This document shows positions 36,398 to 47,986 of a DNA stretch of 64,000 nucleotides, one piece after another. Source of the DNA: CAVOGJ01 sp963700865. GTDB taxonomy: Bacteria > Planctomycetota > Planctomycetia > Pirellulales > Pirellulaceae. Where the stretch lies: positions 704,300 through 768,299 of the forward strand of contig CAVOZC010000001.1 in NCBI GenBank assembly GCA_963700865.1, read 5' to 3'. The notes below the pieces were generated by a model that saw nothing but the letters and a program-made list of their open reading frames with translations, searched no databases and was not told the DNA's origin. A program made the translations under genes and the position numbers. The first letter of the stretch is position 1, and each line of letters opens with the position of its first letter.

Positions 36398-38770
36398 TCA
36401 GTCCAGCTTGATGCTCACCGACTTGAGTTGCCCGGTAAACTTAAATGGCATCTCGTATCCCTTCGCGACCGGCGTGCCCGTGTCGAACCCGATGTCGAAA
36501 GTTTCGTCGAGTGTCACGCGGTTGGGAATGCTTTTCTCGACCCGGCCTTCACCCACCTTCTTGCCATTCGCAAAAAGTGTCACGGTGGCACCCGCGAACG
36601 GCTTGTCGGCGTCCGTCTTGTACACCGCCTTCAACGTCACGACGCCCGTCGGAAGCTTCCCCTCCGACTTGATCGTGTACCGATCGACCCCGACGAGGTT
36701 GTAGTCGTAAACAAGTCGCCCATCCTGAACGTAGAAACCAAAGCCGGCGAAACGGCCGCCCTGCGTCAACAGCATCCCTTCGGGACTATCTTTCTGGATT
36801 TCGACATTCGCCGTGATCGTATGACTCTTGTGTTTCAAGTCAGGGGCCGCACCTTCGGGCAGACGCAGAAGATTTGGATATGTGAAGAAACGACGACCCG
36901 CGGTCAAACTGGGCCGGTTGTCGACGTTTAACCGTTCCGTCTTGCGATCATCCAAGGGCAGGACGTTGTATTTGGAGGCTTCGGCAAAGAACAGTTTGAC
37001 CAGCTCTGCCAGCTTTTCCGGATTCTCTTTCGCAAGATCGTTCGCCTGCGAGAAATCTTTGTCAACGTGGTAGAGTTCCCAGGGCATGTTCAGCAGATCG
37101 CCCGGTTCATTTTCGCTCGCCCAGGGGATCCCGCGAATGGCACTGGCCATCCAGCCGTCGTGATAGATTCCCTGATTGCCAAGCATCTCAAAGTATTGCG
37201 TCGTGCGTCGGTCCTTGGCCTTGGCGTCGTCAAACGTGTAGACCAAGCTGACACCCTCGATCGGCTTTTGAGCGACGCCGTTGAATTGTGCCGGGGCCTC
37301 GACGCCGATGATTTCCAGGATTGTCGGAGCGATGTCAATCACGTGATGAAACTGATCACGAACTTCGCCGCGGGCCTTGATTCTCTTAGGCCATGAAATT
37401 GCCAATCCGTTGCGAGTTCCACCGAAATGGCTGGCGATCTGCTTGGTCCACTGAAAAGGCGTGTCCATGGCATGCGCCCAGGCGGCCGGAAAGTGGTTGT
37501 AATGTTTGTCGCTGCCGAGTGTCTTAAGTGATGCCAGCTTCATTTCGAGGGGTTCGGGAATGGCGTTAAAAAACGTCATCTCATTAAGCAGTCCGTTCAG
37601 CCCGCCTTCGGCACTGGACCCATTGTCACCCGCCATATAGATGACCAGGGTATTATCCAATTCCCCCAGTTCTTCGATCGTGTCAACAAGCCGGCCCACT
37701 TCATGATCGGTGTGCGCAGTGAAGGCCGCAAAAACGGACATCATCCGCGAGTAGATCTCGCGCTCATTTTCGGGGAGAGAATCCCAGGCGGGAAGCGAAG
37801 CGGGCCGCTTGGTCAACTTGGCATCGGCAGGAATGATACCCAACTCCTTTTGACGCCTGAACGTTTCTTCCCGGTAGGTGTCCCAACCGCCGTCGAATTG
37901 ACCCTCAAACTTCTCGATCCACTCCTGAGGCACTTGGTGCGGGGCGTGAGTTGCTCCCGTTGCAAAGTAGACACAGAACGGTCGCTGTGGAGCGACGGCC
38001 TTGGAGGCCCGCATCATCCGGATGGCGTGATCGGCGATATCGGTGGTGAAGTGGTAGGGCGACCCGTCTTCGTTCGTTTCCGGTGGCTCCAAGCGCTTTT
38101 TGTTCTCGACCAATGCCGGGTGGAACTGGTCGGTATCCCCCCCCACAAATCCGTAAAAGTAGTCAAAGCCCAGTCCACCTGCCCAACGATCAAAGGGGCC
38201 GACGATACTGGTCTCCCAGTCAGGCACGTTATGATTTTTCCCAAACCAGGCGTTCGCGTAACCGTACTCACGAATGACTTCCGCGAACGTGGCTGCGGAG
38301 GCGGGAATGATTCCCGAGTAGCCAGGAAAGCCGGTTCCGGCTTCACCAATGACGCCGCTGCCGACCGAATGGTGATTACGGCCGGTCAATAGTGCGGCAC
38401 GCGTGGGTGAACAAAGAGCGGTCGTATGAAATCGCGTGTACTTCAGGCCATTGTTCGCGATGCGATCGAGGGTTGGGGTGGGAATCCCCCCACCGAATGT
38501 ACTCATCTGACCGAATCCACAATCATCGATCAAAACGATCAGAATGTTTGGCGGGTTTTCCAGTCCAAATGTTGCAGGGACCTTCAGTTGCGGTTTTACC
38601 GCTTCGGAATCCTTGTAGGTCAATCCAATCTTTCCAGCAAAAGGAGCCTCAGGTCGTGGCAACACTTCCTGGGCACCCACAGGGGTATTCATCCTGATCG
38701 ACATCAACAAGAAACCAATCATCAACACATTGATGATTCGTGACGCATTGCGAAAAAATGGCAAACTCAT
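36398..38770 (-). CDS. Secreted arylsulfatase-type sulfatase
   Basis: 790 residues, intact. A signal peptide (RIINVLMIGFLLMSIRM) is followed by the sulfatase core: metal ligands D82/D83 in NILIVLIDDCGFGQ, the formylglycine signature HTTALCSPTRAALLTGRNHH with Cys120, WFGKNHNVPDWETS, YFATGATHAPHQVPQEW and the metal-binding MAGDNGSSAEGGLNG. The C-terminal 200 residues (KAVYKTDADKPFAGATVTLF, MPFKFTGQLKSVSIKLD) look like a beta-sandwich. Paralogue of the gene downstream at 33906 (157-bp gap, same strand), so tandem duplication is likely. Precise substrate unknown; the L-fuconate operon in the window makes a fucose-containing sulfated glycan plausible. Confidence 0.94.
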   Translation of the reverse strand: MSLPFFRNASRIINVLMIGFLLMSIRMNTPVGAQEVLPRPEAPFAGKIGLTYKDSEAVKPQLKVPATFGLENPPNILIVLIDDCGFGQMSTFGGGIPTPTLDRIANNGLKYTRFHTTALCSPTRAALLTGRNHHSVGSGVIGEAGTGFPGYSGIIPASAATFAEVIREYGYANAWFGKNHNVPDWETSIVGPFDRWAGGLGFDYFYGFVGGDTDQFHPALVENKKRLEPPETNEDGSPYHFTTDIADHAIRMMRASKAVAPQRPFCVYFATGATHAPHQVPQEWIEKFEGQFDGGWDTYREETFRRQKELGIIPADAKLTKRPASLPAWDSLPENEREIYSRMMSVFAAFTAHTDHEVGRLVDTIEELGELDNTLVIYMAGDNGSSAEGGLNGLLNEMTFFNAIPEPLEMKLASLKTLGSDKHYNHFPAAWAHAMDTPFQWTKQIASHFGGTRNGLAISWPKRIKARGEVRDQFHHVIDIAPTILEIIGVEAPAQFNGVAQKPIEGVSLVYTFDDAKAKDRRTTQYFEMLGNQGIYHDGWMASAIRGIPWASENEPGDLLNMPWELYHVDKDFSQANDLAKENPEKLAELVKLFFAEASKYNVLPLDDRKTERLNVDNRPSLTAGRRFFTYPNLLRLPEGAAPDLKHKSHTITANVEIQKDSPEGMLLTQGGRFAGFGFYVQDGRLVYDYNLVGVDRYTIKSEGKLPTGVVTLKAVYKTDADKPFAGATVTLFANGKKVGEGRVEKSIPNRVTLDETFDIGFDTGTPVAKGYEMPFKFTGQLKSVSIKLD

Positions 38771-38999
38771 ATTGGAGCCTCAGTAAATGTCTCGCATGCA
38801 AGTTTTCCGGCTGCGAATCGGAAGTTTGCCGGATGGGGGAGTTCAGGAGTTTATCGAGATCCGAAATGAACCGCCACCGGCGATTAACTCGATTCTGCCC
38901 CGTGTAAAAGTCAACTTTGTCAATTTCGGTATTTTATTGCCGAATGGCGGTTTTGGGGATTCAGGCGTTGAGTATCAAGGTAGATCGTCACGGCGATTC

Positions 39000-39206
39000 T
39001 TACTCTTCGTAGACTTCGATCGTAACCGTTTCCAGTTCACCGGAAAACTCAAACGGCGATTCGTAGGAATGGCTGATCGGAGTGTTTGCATTGCGTCCAA
39101 TCACAAGTCCGTATCCGGTGACGGCGCTGTATTGGCCAGCCGATTTGAAGTCTTTGAGTTCGGCCACCTCGTCACCGTCGATGATCAGCGAAACAGCTCC
39201 GATGAA
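39000..39206 (-). pseudogene. 3' remnant of a third sulfatase
   Basis: A 68-codon frame bounded by a stop at 39207-39209 reads FIGAVSLIIDGDEVAELKDF, then VTGYGLVIGRNANTPISHSY and ESPFEFSGELETVTIEVYEE before a stop at 39000. It matches the C-terminal beta-sandwich of the two sulfatases (compare GYEMPFKFTGQLKSVSIKLD). No catalytic part remains upstream. It is probably what is left of a third tandem copy. Confidence 0.75.
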
Positions 39207-39366
39207 TTAAGCGGGCATCAGTGATGTTAGCTGGCCAAGGCAGCGAGAAAAGATGGGAACATGGCAAGCATTTCGCCGATGGGGCTCGGCGTCTCCGTGG
39301 CCCGGTTGAGAAAATGGAAGAGACACCGCACAGTCATCCGCGATCGTGACTGGCCCAGGTGCCCCG

Positions 39367-39400
39367 CCCCACACCCGGCGGCTGACGCCGGCCGGTTCGC
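39367..39400. repeat. CCGGCGGCTGACGCCGGCCGG repeat, second copy
   Basis: CACCCGGCGGCTGACGCCGG then CCGGTTCG, as at about 33730. It lies between the sulfatase remnant and the 3' end of the kinase-FGE gene. Confidence 0.6.
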
Positions 39401-39436
39401 CGAAGAGTGCTGCTCATTCGCGGGGCACCGCCTCGA

Positions 39437-42400
39437 TTAGTTCGCGGCGGAATCACCCATCGTTCGATCGACCTCCGCACGCACCACGTCGATGCCGAGC
39501 CAGTAGTACCAATACGGACCGTAGTCACCCTCGTTGCCGGCCAGCCGATATTTTTCGTACAGTGCATCGGCCTGCTGCCGAACACGATCGGCCGCGGGAA
39601 AGTCGGCGGCTTGATGATAACTCATCGCCAAAAAGTAGAGCGTACACGCCTGGCCAACGTCATAGAGACGATCATCATTGGCCTTTTCGAGCCAGGCGAT
39701 GGCCCGCTCAAAATCGCCCTGTCGGTAATAGAGCATGCCGGTATCTCGCGCGAAAAGGGGAGATGCATGACGGCTTGAGACTTCGCATAACCTGGCGACT
39801 TGCTCCGACGGGCGTTCCTGCGAAAACATGAGGGCCAAGTGCGAGACGCTGTGTGCGACAGACATGCTTTCCGTGTCTTTGTATTTTTCCACAAGCTCGT
39901 CGCTGATCGAACTGGCCTGCTCCGTTTGCCCCAGATAGATTCGGACGTAGCAGAGGCGACCCATTTCGGTCGGCACGTCGGGAAACTCGTCGATCGCCTG
40001 CTGCATCTTCGCCGCCGCTTCGCGCCATTTGCCTCGCCGGCCTGTTTCCATGGCTTCACTCCAATGCAGATGCGGTTCGTCGTACGCCGCAGCAGCAATC
40101 GTACGTGCGACGCGAAAACCAATCTGGTATTCCTGCCGGCTCGCGCCCAACCAGGTGCGATCCGCGCTATCCAATCGTTCGAGCGCTACACGAAAGTCAC
40201 CGCCTCGCACCAATCGATAACTGCGGTTTGTGACCACTTCGTCGGGTTCCTGGATATCGTACGTAAGCGGCGCGTCCGACAAGTAGCTATCTCTGTCATG
40301 ACACCATTCGAGAACATTTCCCAGCATGTCGTACAAGCCATAATCATTCGGCTTGTAGCTCCCCACCGGATCCACGTCGTAGTCGCTGTTGCTTTGGCAG
40401 CAGGCGTATTCGCTTACCATCGAATCACCACCACCAAAGGGACGGTAAGTGGTCGTGCCGCCCCGACAGGCGTATTCCCATTCGGCATCGGTCGGCAAGC
40501 GGTATCCGCGGCAAAGTGGAAACCGACTCGAGGTACGCATCCCGGCCGCATAGTTGCCGTCTGAATTAGGGATATAGGCCCATTCCGATGGGGGAATGCC
40601 ATTTTTCTCACTCAGCCAGTTGCAGTAAGCGGCCGCGTCGAACCAGCTGACCGCATTCTGGGGGCAGGCATCACTTGGCGAATTCGATTCTTCCGGCCCC
40701 GCTTGCTGCGTCTGTATCCGTTCGCCCGCGAACCGCCGCCACTGCCGCCGCGTCACTTCCTTAGTGGCGATGGCAATCGTGCGGCCCACGCAGGTAGGTT
40801 GCCTGGGTCGGTCTCTCGGTGTCGTGCGACCGACCACCAGATCGGGAGCAATGGAATCGTCCACCCCCATTGTGAACTTATCGGCGGCCATGACGACCAT
40901 CGTGTGACGTTGTGCATCGACATACCACGACATGGGTGGCCCCTCGGGCGCGGAAGGGGCCCGCGCGTCGCACTTCTTTTCCAGTCGCGCCATCTGATCG
41001 GCGTCAAGCCATTTCCTCAGCAGCCACTCCGTGGCTGAGTGAAGTCCCGGGTCGCTAGCCTGTTGATAGAGTTCCGCCACACGGTCACGGTAGTCTTCCC
41101 ATTGCTGCGACGTGAAATCCCGGCTGGCCAATTCCCCCAGCGCCAAGACCAGCGCGGAGCGGACCGAGTCGTCCGACTCACGTGCCAACTCCGCGAACAA
41201 GGCCCGAGGATGGACGCCGTACGGAAGGGCCCAGTGGATAAATAGGGTCCGCACGTGGGGTTCGGCCGAAGCGCGAAGAACGCCCGTCGCCATTTCCGGC
41301 AAGCCCAGTTGGTAGGCGGCAATGGCCGCGTACGCCTGACGCCGAGCCGCACCTGGGTCGGCCTGCAATACCTCGGTCGTGATCGACTGCATCAGGTCTT
41401 TGCGGAGAAGTGCAACGAACTCGGGCCTTAGTTTCGCCAGCTTCACCAGAAACGCTTGAAACTGATCTGGCTCGGATTCCATCAACAACTCGTACAGGCG
41501 AGTCACGTTCTGTCGTGCCAATATTGCCAGGCTATACGCGGCAAGTCCACGTTGCTGATCCTGTCGGAACGTGGCGATGCTGTTCGAGGCAACCGACTGT
41601 TTGCGTGTCCACTCCGCCGGGCGGGCGAAGATCTCGTGCAGCGGCACGAGCAGGTGCGTGTGGACAGGCGCGAGGATCGTGACCCAAGCCGCCAGATCGT
41701 ACGGTGGTACGCAGACCAGTTGGCCAGCGGCAAACGTCGCGAATTTCTCCCAACGTTCGTCGGACGGAGCGTAGGTGGCCAAGGCCGCGCAGGCTCGGAA
41801 TCGTCGCGCTGCTGGCTCGTCCCCATCCGCGAGGATTCCCCAAAGTTGCTCGACCAGTTCCGTCTGGGCGAACCGCGAGCGCGTCTCGCAAGACGGTGAA
41901 CTCGGGCGGATCGGCGACCAGCAGGCGCTCGAGCAGCGGGCCTGCGTGTTCGGAATCTCCGGTTAACTGAAACAGGGCGAGGCTCGGCGCCGCGGGCCAG
42001 GGGTGTCGGAGGATGCCGCCGCTTTGTCCGCGGCCCGCAGGAGGGGCACGGCACGCCGCCGATTCGACTGCAAACGCTCGATGATCGCGGGCAGACGCGA
42101 CACATCGGCCGCATTCAGTTCCGCCACCAGACGACGCGCCGTTTCGCGTTGCCCCGACTCGTGGGCGACGAGCATCGAACCGACCAACACCACCAGTAGC
42201 AAGGCGATCCAGCTCGCGACGGCTGGGCGGCGACGGCACCAGGACCAGACTCTTTCATGGACGCCGATCGGCCGCGCGGCGATCGGCTGATGGTCCAGCC
42301 ACCGCTGGAGATCCGCGGCGAGCTCCGCGGTGGTTTGATAGCGATGAGCCGGTTCTTTCCGCAGACACTTCAGGCAGATCGTCTCCAAGTCTCGGGGGAC

Positions 42401-43442
42401 GGTGCTATCCAGTTTCCGAGGCGTTGGCGGTGCGTCATTCAGGATCTGCACGACCAGCATCTGCTTGTCGCCGCGAAATGGCAACTCGTCGGTCAGCAAT
42501 TCGTACAACACGACTCCCAACGAGTAAACGTCGGCTCGACGATCAGCGGAGTGCCCTTCGCCCCGCGCTGTTCAGGCGGCATGTAGGCGGGCGAGCCAAG
42601 GATTTGCCCGTCCACGGTCATGGTGATCTCGCCACCTTCTCGTTTGGCGAGCCCAAAATCAACGATGTGCGGCTGACCCGCCAGATCCATCATGATGTTA
42701 CCTGGCTTGAGGTCTCGATGAATCACCCCCGCCTGGTGTGCGTGATGCAGTGCTTCCGCGATCGTAATGACGAGTTCGGCAATTTGCCGATAATCCAACC
42801 GTTTGGCACCCATCCATTGTTTGAGGGAAGCGCCTCGATAAAGTCGCTGACGATGTAGATCGTGTCTTCGTGCCTGCCGACTTCGTGCACGCCCACGATA
42901 TGCGGATGACTCAGCTGAGCCGCGGTGCGGGCGTCGCGGAGAAACATCTCGGCTTCTTCCTGCCCCAGATGACGGCTGCGTGGAATCTTTATCGCCACCG
43001 TGCGTTCGAGGGCAAGATCGCGGGCTTTCCACACGCTGCCAAACTGGCCTGTGCCGACATGTTCGATCAACTGGAAGTGACCAATCCGTTTGACACCGCC
43101 GGGAAATCGGGTGGTATTGCCGTTGCTCACCAGGCTAAAGTGACTGCCGCAGGAGGGACAACTGACGTCGGATACAAAGGCGTTGTCGATCAGTTCAATC
43201 GAATGGCGGCAGTGGGGGCAGCGGACGTTGAGCACCCGGGCGGCGGCACTGCGCAGTGGATCGAGCAGCGCCTCCATCCGATCGCGATGCCGAAGAAAAT
43301 CGCGCAGATCGTCGGCCAGATCTGGATGATCCCTCACGAGCTGCTCGCGATCCGGACGTGTTCCCGCTTCAATGGCGCGGACATAGCTGGCGATGACCTC
43401 GTCCAGCCGATTTTCCAGATCACCGTTGGATTTCGAAGACAC
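39437..43442 (-). CDS. Ser/Thr kinase fused to a formylglycine-generating-enzyme-like domain and TPRs, frame-disrupted
   Basis: A GTG start at 43442 has GAGGAG upstream and follows the ECF sigma gene by 6 nt. Order: a short helical N-terminus, a CPHC/CPSC zinc-ribbon, a kinase (GTGQFGSVWKARDLALERTV, HRDLKPGNIMMD, DFGLAK), one membrane helix (SWIALLLVVLVGSMLVA), a helical repeat region, an FGE/SUMF1-like domain (CPQNAVSWFDAAAYCNWLSE, GYRLPTDAEWEYACRGGTTT, MLGNVLEWCHDR, YRLVRGGDF) and C-terminal TPRs. Four indels disrupt it: 42831-42835, 42565-42570, 42000-42003 and 41876-41884. Correcting each restores conserved text (FIEGASLKQW, PEQARGEGHSADRRAD, DTPWPAAPSLALF, SRFAQTELVEQL). FGE-like domains on such kinases are often sensory, so sulfatase activation should not be assumed. 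Confidence 0.85.
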
Positions 43443-43448
43443 GCCCCA

Positions 43449-44024
43449 TCACTCCTCGAGTAACGCATGCAATCGCTTCAGTCCGCGGTGCAGTAAACCG
43501 CCAATCGCGGCCTCACTGCGTCCCATGCAGAGGGCGACCTCGCTGAGCTTCCGACCCTGCAAATGATGCAGCACGATGGCTTCCCGCTGCGCGTCGGGCA
43601 ACATGTTCAGCGCATCCGGCAGCCGTAGCAATTGGTCATTCACGGCAGCTCGCTGGCTGGGCGAGTTGCAGGACGCCGTCATCAGGGCGTCGATTCTACA
43701 AAAAGACTGCGAGACTTCATCAGCCAGCGACAGATTCCGCGCGACGTTGCGTTTCGCGCGCCCATGGTGCCGTGCCAGATCGACCAGATTGTTCGTCAAG
43801 ATCTTACGCAACCAGCCGAGCAACTCCGCTTCGCTCTCCCCCCGAAACTGATCGCGGCCCACCACGGCATCGAGCAGCGTCTTCTGGACAAGGTCCGAAG
43901 CATCGATTTGCTGCCGCAACCAACCGTCTACCTGGCTCTCGGCCAGGAGTTTCAGGTAGGCGCGGCATTTTTCCAACGTGTCGTTATCAATGCGGCTGGT
44001 GTCCGGCAAGCGTTGGTCCCTCAT
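43449..44024 (-). CDS. ECF RNA polymerase sigma factor
   Basis: 191 residues. Region 2 is recognisable in IDASDLVQKTLLDAVVGRDQ and ELLGWLRKILTNNLVDLARH; region 4 in LPDAQREAIVLHHLQGRKLS followed by the helix-turn-helix EVALCMGRSEAAIGGLLHRG. This type, common in planctomycetes, is usually paired with a Ser/Thr kinase rather than an anti-sigma factor. Here the kinase-FGE gene starts 6 nt after its stop, giving an evident two-gene operon. Phosphorylation control of the sigma factor by the kinase is an inference from that pairing. Confidence 0.93.
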   Translation of the reverse strand: MRDQRLPDTSRIDNDTLEKCRAYLKLLAESQVDGWLRQQIDASDLVQKTLLDAVVGRDQFRGESEAELLGWLRKILTNNLVDLARHHGRAKRNVARNLSLADEVSQSFCRIDALMTASCNSPSQRAAVNDQLLRLPDALNMLPDAQREAIVLHHLQGRKLSEVALCMGRSEAAIGGLLHRGLKRLHALLEE

Positions 44025-44241
44025 CCACTGGGGTGTACGGAAACGAGTAGAGACAGTCCCACCAAGTCAAAGACGGCATCCCGGCACCGATCATGCGCGA
44101 AAAAATTCAGAAAACAAGGCCGCACCGTAACACGTAGCCTACCACAGAATGGCTGGCATTTTCCGCGCAACCCTCGTACGCCACTGTCGTCTTTCCCGGT
44201 AGCGAGTCCTGTTTCAACCACACGCCAATGGAGAACAAATC

Positions 44242-47200
44242 ATGCGTTTATCCCACCGTTGCCACGGGAAAGACCCGTTCGGAGGAAGCACTTCGTGGTT
44301 TACCGTGGTTCTTGTCGTTTCCGCCCTTAGCTGGTGCGGGGCGCGAACCGCGTGGTGCTTGAATATCCACCTCGTGGAAGCGCCGCCCGCCGCGACGCTG
44401 GAGCCCACATATGATCCGGCTCTCACCAACCTCGGCAACATGATGCAGGCAGCGGCGAATTACTGGGAGTCGATCATCCTCGACAACCACGATGTCACCG
44501 TGACCTATGGTTATTTCGATTTGCCACCATCTGTTCATGGCCTCGCGGAGGTCACCGCCAACGACGGACAACGGGCCACGGCGGGCAACGTGGCTTTCGA
44601 CATTGAAACCAACAGCGCCGGTGATTGGTTCTTCGATCCCACGCCCACGAATCACTCCGAATTTTCGATGCACCAGGTGCTTCATCGCGATCTCACGCCG
44701 GTCGCTTCGGGACTCTACTACAACGGCTCGCCCAATGACGTGCTGGAAGTCGGCTATTGGGGTAACTACGTCGGTCCCGATCAGGGACGGGATGCCTTGA
44801 CGACCGCCGTGCATGAACTGGGTCACATTCTCGGCTTGCTGGATCCGGTTCCTGGATTCGCCGCCGAAACCGCCGATGGCGATTTTGATTTCAACCTATT
44901 TTACACGCAAGGCAATCCGACGGCGGCCAAGTACTTCGGACCCGCCGCGGCGGAACGCGTCCATCTCCGCGCGTCGGACGCGGCGATGAGCGTCGGCGCG
45001 GGTTTTGGAGATCGCAATCTACCGGGGGCCACTGACGTGTTCGCGGCGGCCTCCGTCAGCGGCTGGTTCCTGGTCGATCTACCGCGGAAAGACTTTTGGG
45101 GAAATGGAGCTACCAACTGGAACAACTCACTGAATTGGCCCGGCAATCGGCAACCGGATGCCCAAGACGACGTCTTTGTTCGGAACGGTGCCGCCGCCGC
45201 GCTGACAAGTGCCAATGGGGCCGCCGGTAATCTCTTCATTCAGGAGGGTGCGGTCGTAAGCACAGGCACCCATGCACTCAATGTCACCAACAAGATCACG
45301 ATCGAAGGCGTCGATCCGGGGAGCCAGGCGAATCTGGTGGTCAATGCGAATGGACGAGTGACGGCGAACGAAATCGAGCTGAATGAGGGCGGACTACTGA
45401 CGGTGACGACCGGCGGCTCCCGTGGGATTTTTAGAGGTCGAGGTCGACGTGCTCGACATCAACGCGGGGGGCGTGCTGCTGGGGAATGGCGACGTTCGTT
45501 TCAATTCCACGCTCCGGAACGATGGCACGATTACGGCCCTTGGCGGTGCTGGGACGAGACTGTCGCTATTGACCGGGGCCCTGGATCTCGATGGTCTCAA
45601 TGGGAACGGTGAAGTTTTCGCCGTCTTGGGCGATCTGCGCATCTCGGCTGCCGCTCACCGATGGTTTTGACGGAGAAATGACAATTGGTGCTGGCCGAGA
45701 GGTGACGGTCTTTGGTGGTTGGGACCTCGGTCAGATCGGTTCCAGCGGCGGCCGACTGGTGATGCAAGGCGGCCCTGTGACACCGGCCACCCTGACGATG
45801 AACATCGGCGCGGCCCATTTTCTGTTTGGAGAGATCGGGGTCTCGGGACAGGCGGAGATGAACGGGACGGTTTTCTTCGAAGCGGCGATGACGACCGATA
45901 TCCAAACGAATGGCCAACTTACCTTGAACGGCACGACCAACCTCCAGGGAGGCGCATTTCAGGGGGATGGGACACTGCGGTTCGATGCCACCGTCAATGT
46001 TACGAGTGCTACCACGATCGGGAACCGCATCGTCGACCTGGATGGACTGAGCGGAACGACGACGGTCAACATCAACGCCGCTCCCCTGACGCTGAATGTC
46101 GACCGGATTGACTCGGCGGTGAACAATCGATTCGATGGCGAGATTCACCTGGACGGCAACAGCGCGAACTTGACGGTCAACCTGAATGACCCTGGCGCTG
46201 CCTGGCAACTGGGGGGCGTCTTGTCCACCAGCGGCGGATCCGGATTGTTCTTTCAATCGACCCTGTCCGGGAGTCCCGTATTGGTCACCGGCACCATGAA
46301 CATGGATGGGCAGTCCGTGATCAGCGCCCCGCTCGAACTGCGGGGCGATATGAATCTGGCCGACGCGGCAACCGTGGTGCGACTGACGGGGGGCCCCCAT
46401 GTGATTGGCCAGGACTCCAACATCAATGGGCCTGGGGAATTGCGGGTCGGCGCGGACGGGCACGTTCTCGTCGAGAACGGTGCCGTGATCTCGGCCGATG
46501 TCCTGACTGGAGGGAGATTCGAGATCGGGACTCAGCTCGGCACGGCGACAATTTCCGACGATTTTGATCAGAGCTCCATTGGCACTCTGGCCATGGAGAT
46601 CGCCGGCCCACCCGCCGGCATGCATGACGTGCTGCATGTCGGTGGCATCGCCGACGTGGACGGAAATCTGGAGGTGACCGCGATCCATGGTTTTGTGCCG
46701 ACACCGGGAAGTGTCTATACCCTCCTCACGGCTTCATCGGTGGTGGGCGAATTCGCTTCGCTGACCCTTTTGTCCGATAGCATCGTCACGTTCGAGGGCT
46801 CGCTGACTTACCCGGGGATGCGTGTTGTGCTGCGGATCGACGACGTCTCGATCTTTGGCGACTTCGACGATAGCTTGACGCTCGATTGCGCGGACGTCGA
46901 TGCCCTCGTGGCCGAGATTGCCAGCGGTGGTATGGGGGCCGAGTTTGATCTGAACGGCGATGCGATTGTCGATACCGCGGACCTCGATTTGTGGCTGGAG
47001 GCGGCCGGCAACTTTAACGTCGGTGGCGGCTATTTGCCGGGCGATGCGGACCTGAATGGCTTTGTGGACATCTCGGACTTCAATGTCTGGAATGCCGCAA
47101 AGTTCACCAGCGACGCGGGCTGGTGCGGCGGAGATTTTAACGCCGATGGAGTGACCGATATTTCCGACTTTAATATCTGGAATACGCAGAAGTTTACCTC

Positions 47201-47315
47201 CTCGACGGCGGTGGCGGTTCCCGAACCGTCCGCTGGCTGGTTGCTGATGGTTCTGGCCGCGTGGACGGCGGTGGGTGGCAACCGCCGGACTCACCGCCCA
47301 AGCCATGGCTGCTGA
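44242..47315 (+). CDS. Secreted metzincin-like protease with dockerin-like and PEP-CTERM regions, frame-disrupted
   Basis: GGAGAA precedes the ATG. A signal peptide (WFTVVLVVSALSWCGARTAW) leads to a protease-like domain with VHELGHILGLLD, an HExxHxxGxxD zinc motif, near residue 190. Then come long beta-rich repeats with NWPGNRQPDAQDDVFV-type units, two calcium-binding dockerin-like repeats (GDADLNGFVDISDFNVWNAA, GDFNADGVTDISDFNIWNTQ) and the sorting signal VPEPSAGWLLMVLAAW with a basic tail. So it should be exported and anchored or released by an exosortase. Two indels break it: an extra C at 45419-45421 (restores GGSVGFLEVEVDVL) and an extra base at 45646-45652 (restores ISAPLTDGFDGEM). Corrected length is about 1020 residues. 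Confidence 0.85.
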
Positions 47316-47986
47316 CGGCACATGAGGATCGGTGATCGGCTCATGAGGAGGTAGGTTCGCGACGCGACGGCAGACCGCAAATACGCGCTGATGGGCGCTC
47401 ATCAGCCGGCTGGCGAGAAGCAGCCGACGTAGCGTGGTCGTCCCGGTCGCGTCGCACTTCCAAACCTCGTGGCCCCTCACCCAGGAACGCAGCCAGAAGA
47501 TGACGCCTCCTGTGTTCGACCCATATCCACCGTCATCCTCGGCGGCGCCTCACATCCAGGTGAGCTTCGCGCCGGCGTCGTGGTTGGCGCGCCGGCGACC
47601 TCGCGGGCGGGGAAAGCGGCGAAGGATCGCCGCACCCCAAAGAGAAATGGCCTGCCCTATGTGTGCGTGGTTGAGCCGGAGCGGCAAAGGGGGCGGCATC
47701 AACTCACATCTGACCGCTTTCCCAGCCTGTACCATCGACGACGTGTGCCACAAATGCACCAACCACGATTCCTCTCCCCACGTCGTCTCATTTACCGTAA
47801 TCCCACGCCGCACGCGACACTTCTAATCGGCTGGGAATCGCGCATCCGGCAGTCATTGTGGTGATCTCGCGGAACCCCCTTCCAGAAAGGCAGTCGTTGA
47901 CAGTTTCCCGATGAGAAATTGTACGCCCGTACTCACGGCGCACGGACCATGGCCGAGACATTGATGATTGTGGTCGTAGCGGCTTT
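47316..47986. repeat. Intergenic region with three interspersed repeats
   Basis: 671 bp between convergent genes. It holds a CGCGACGCGACGGCAGACC block (from about 47360) related to 59960-60010, the palindrome GCGGCGAAGGATCGCCGC (47616-47633), and a segment of about 68 bp (47661-47728) closely similar to 49788-49855. I see no credible gene; the ORFs here are repeat translations. Confidence 0.6.

Noticed and set aside
38787..39224. Plus-strand frame with about 145 codons
   Set aside because: It is antisense to the sulfatase remnant and has no family marks.
39437..41782. Calling the FGE-like region a working sulfatase-activating enzyme
   Set aside because: Catalytic Cys pair was not clearly identified, and such domains in kinase fusions are commonly sensory.
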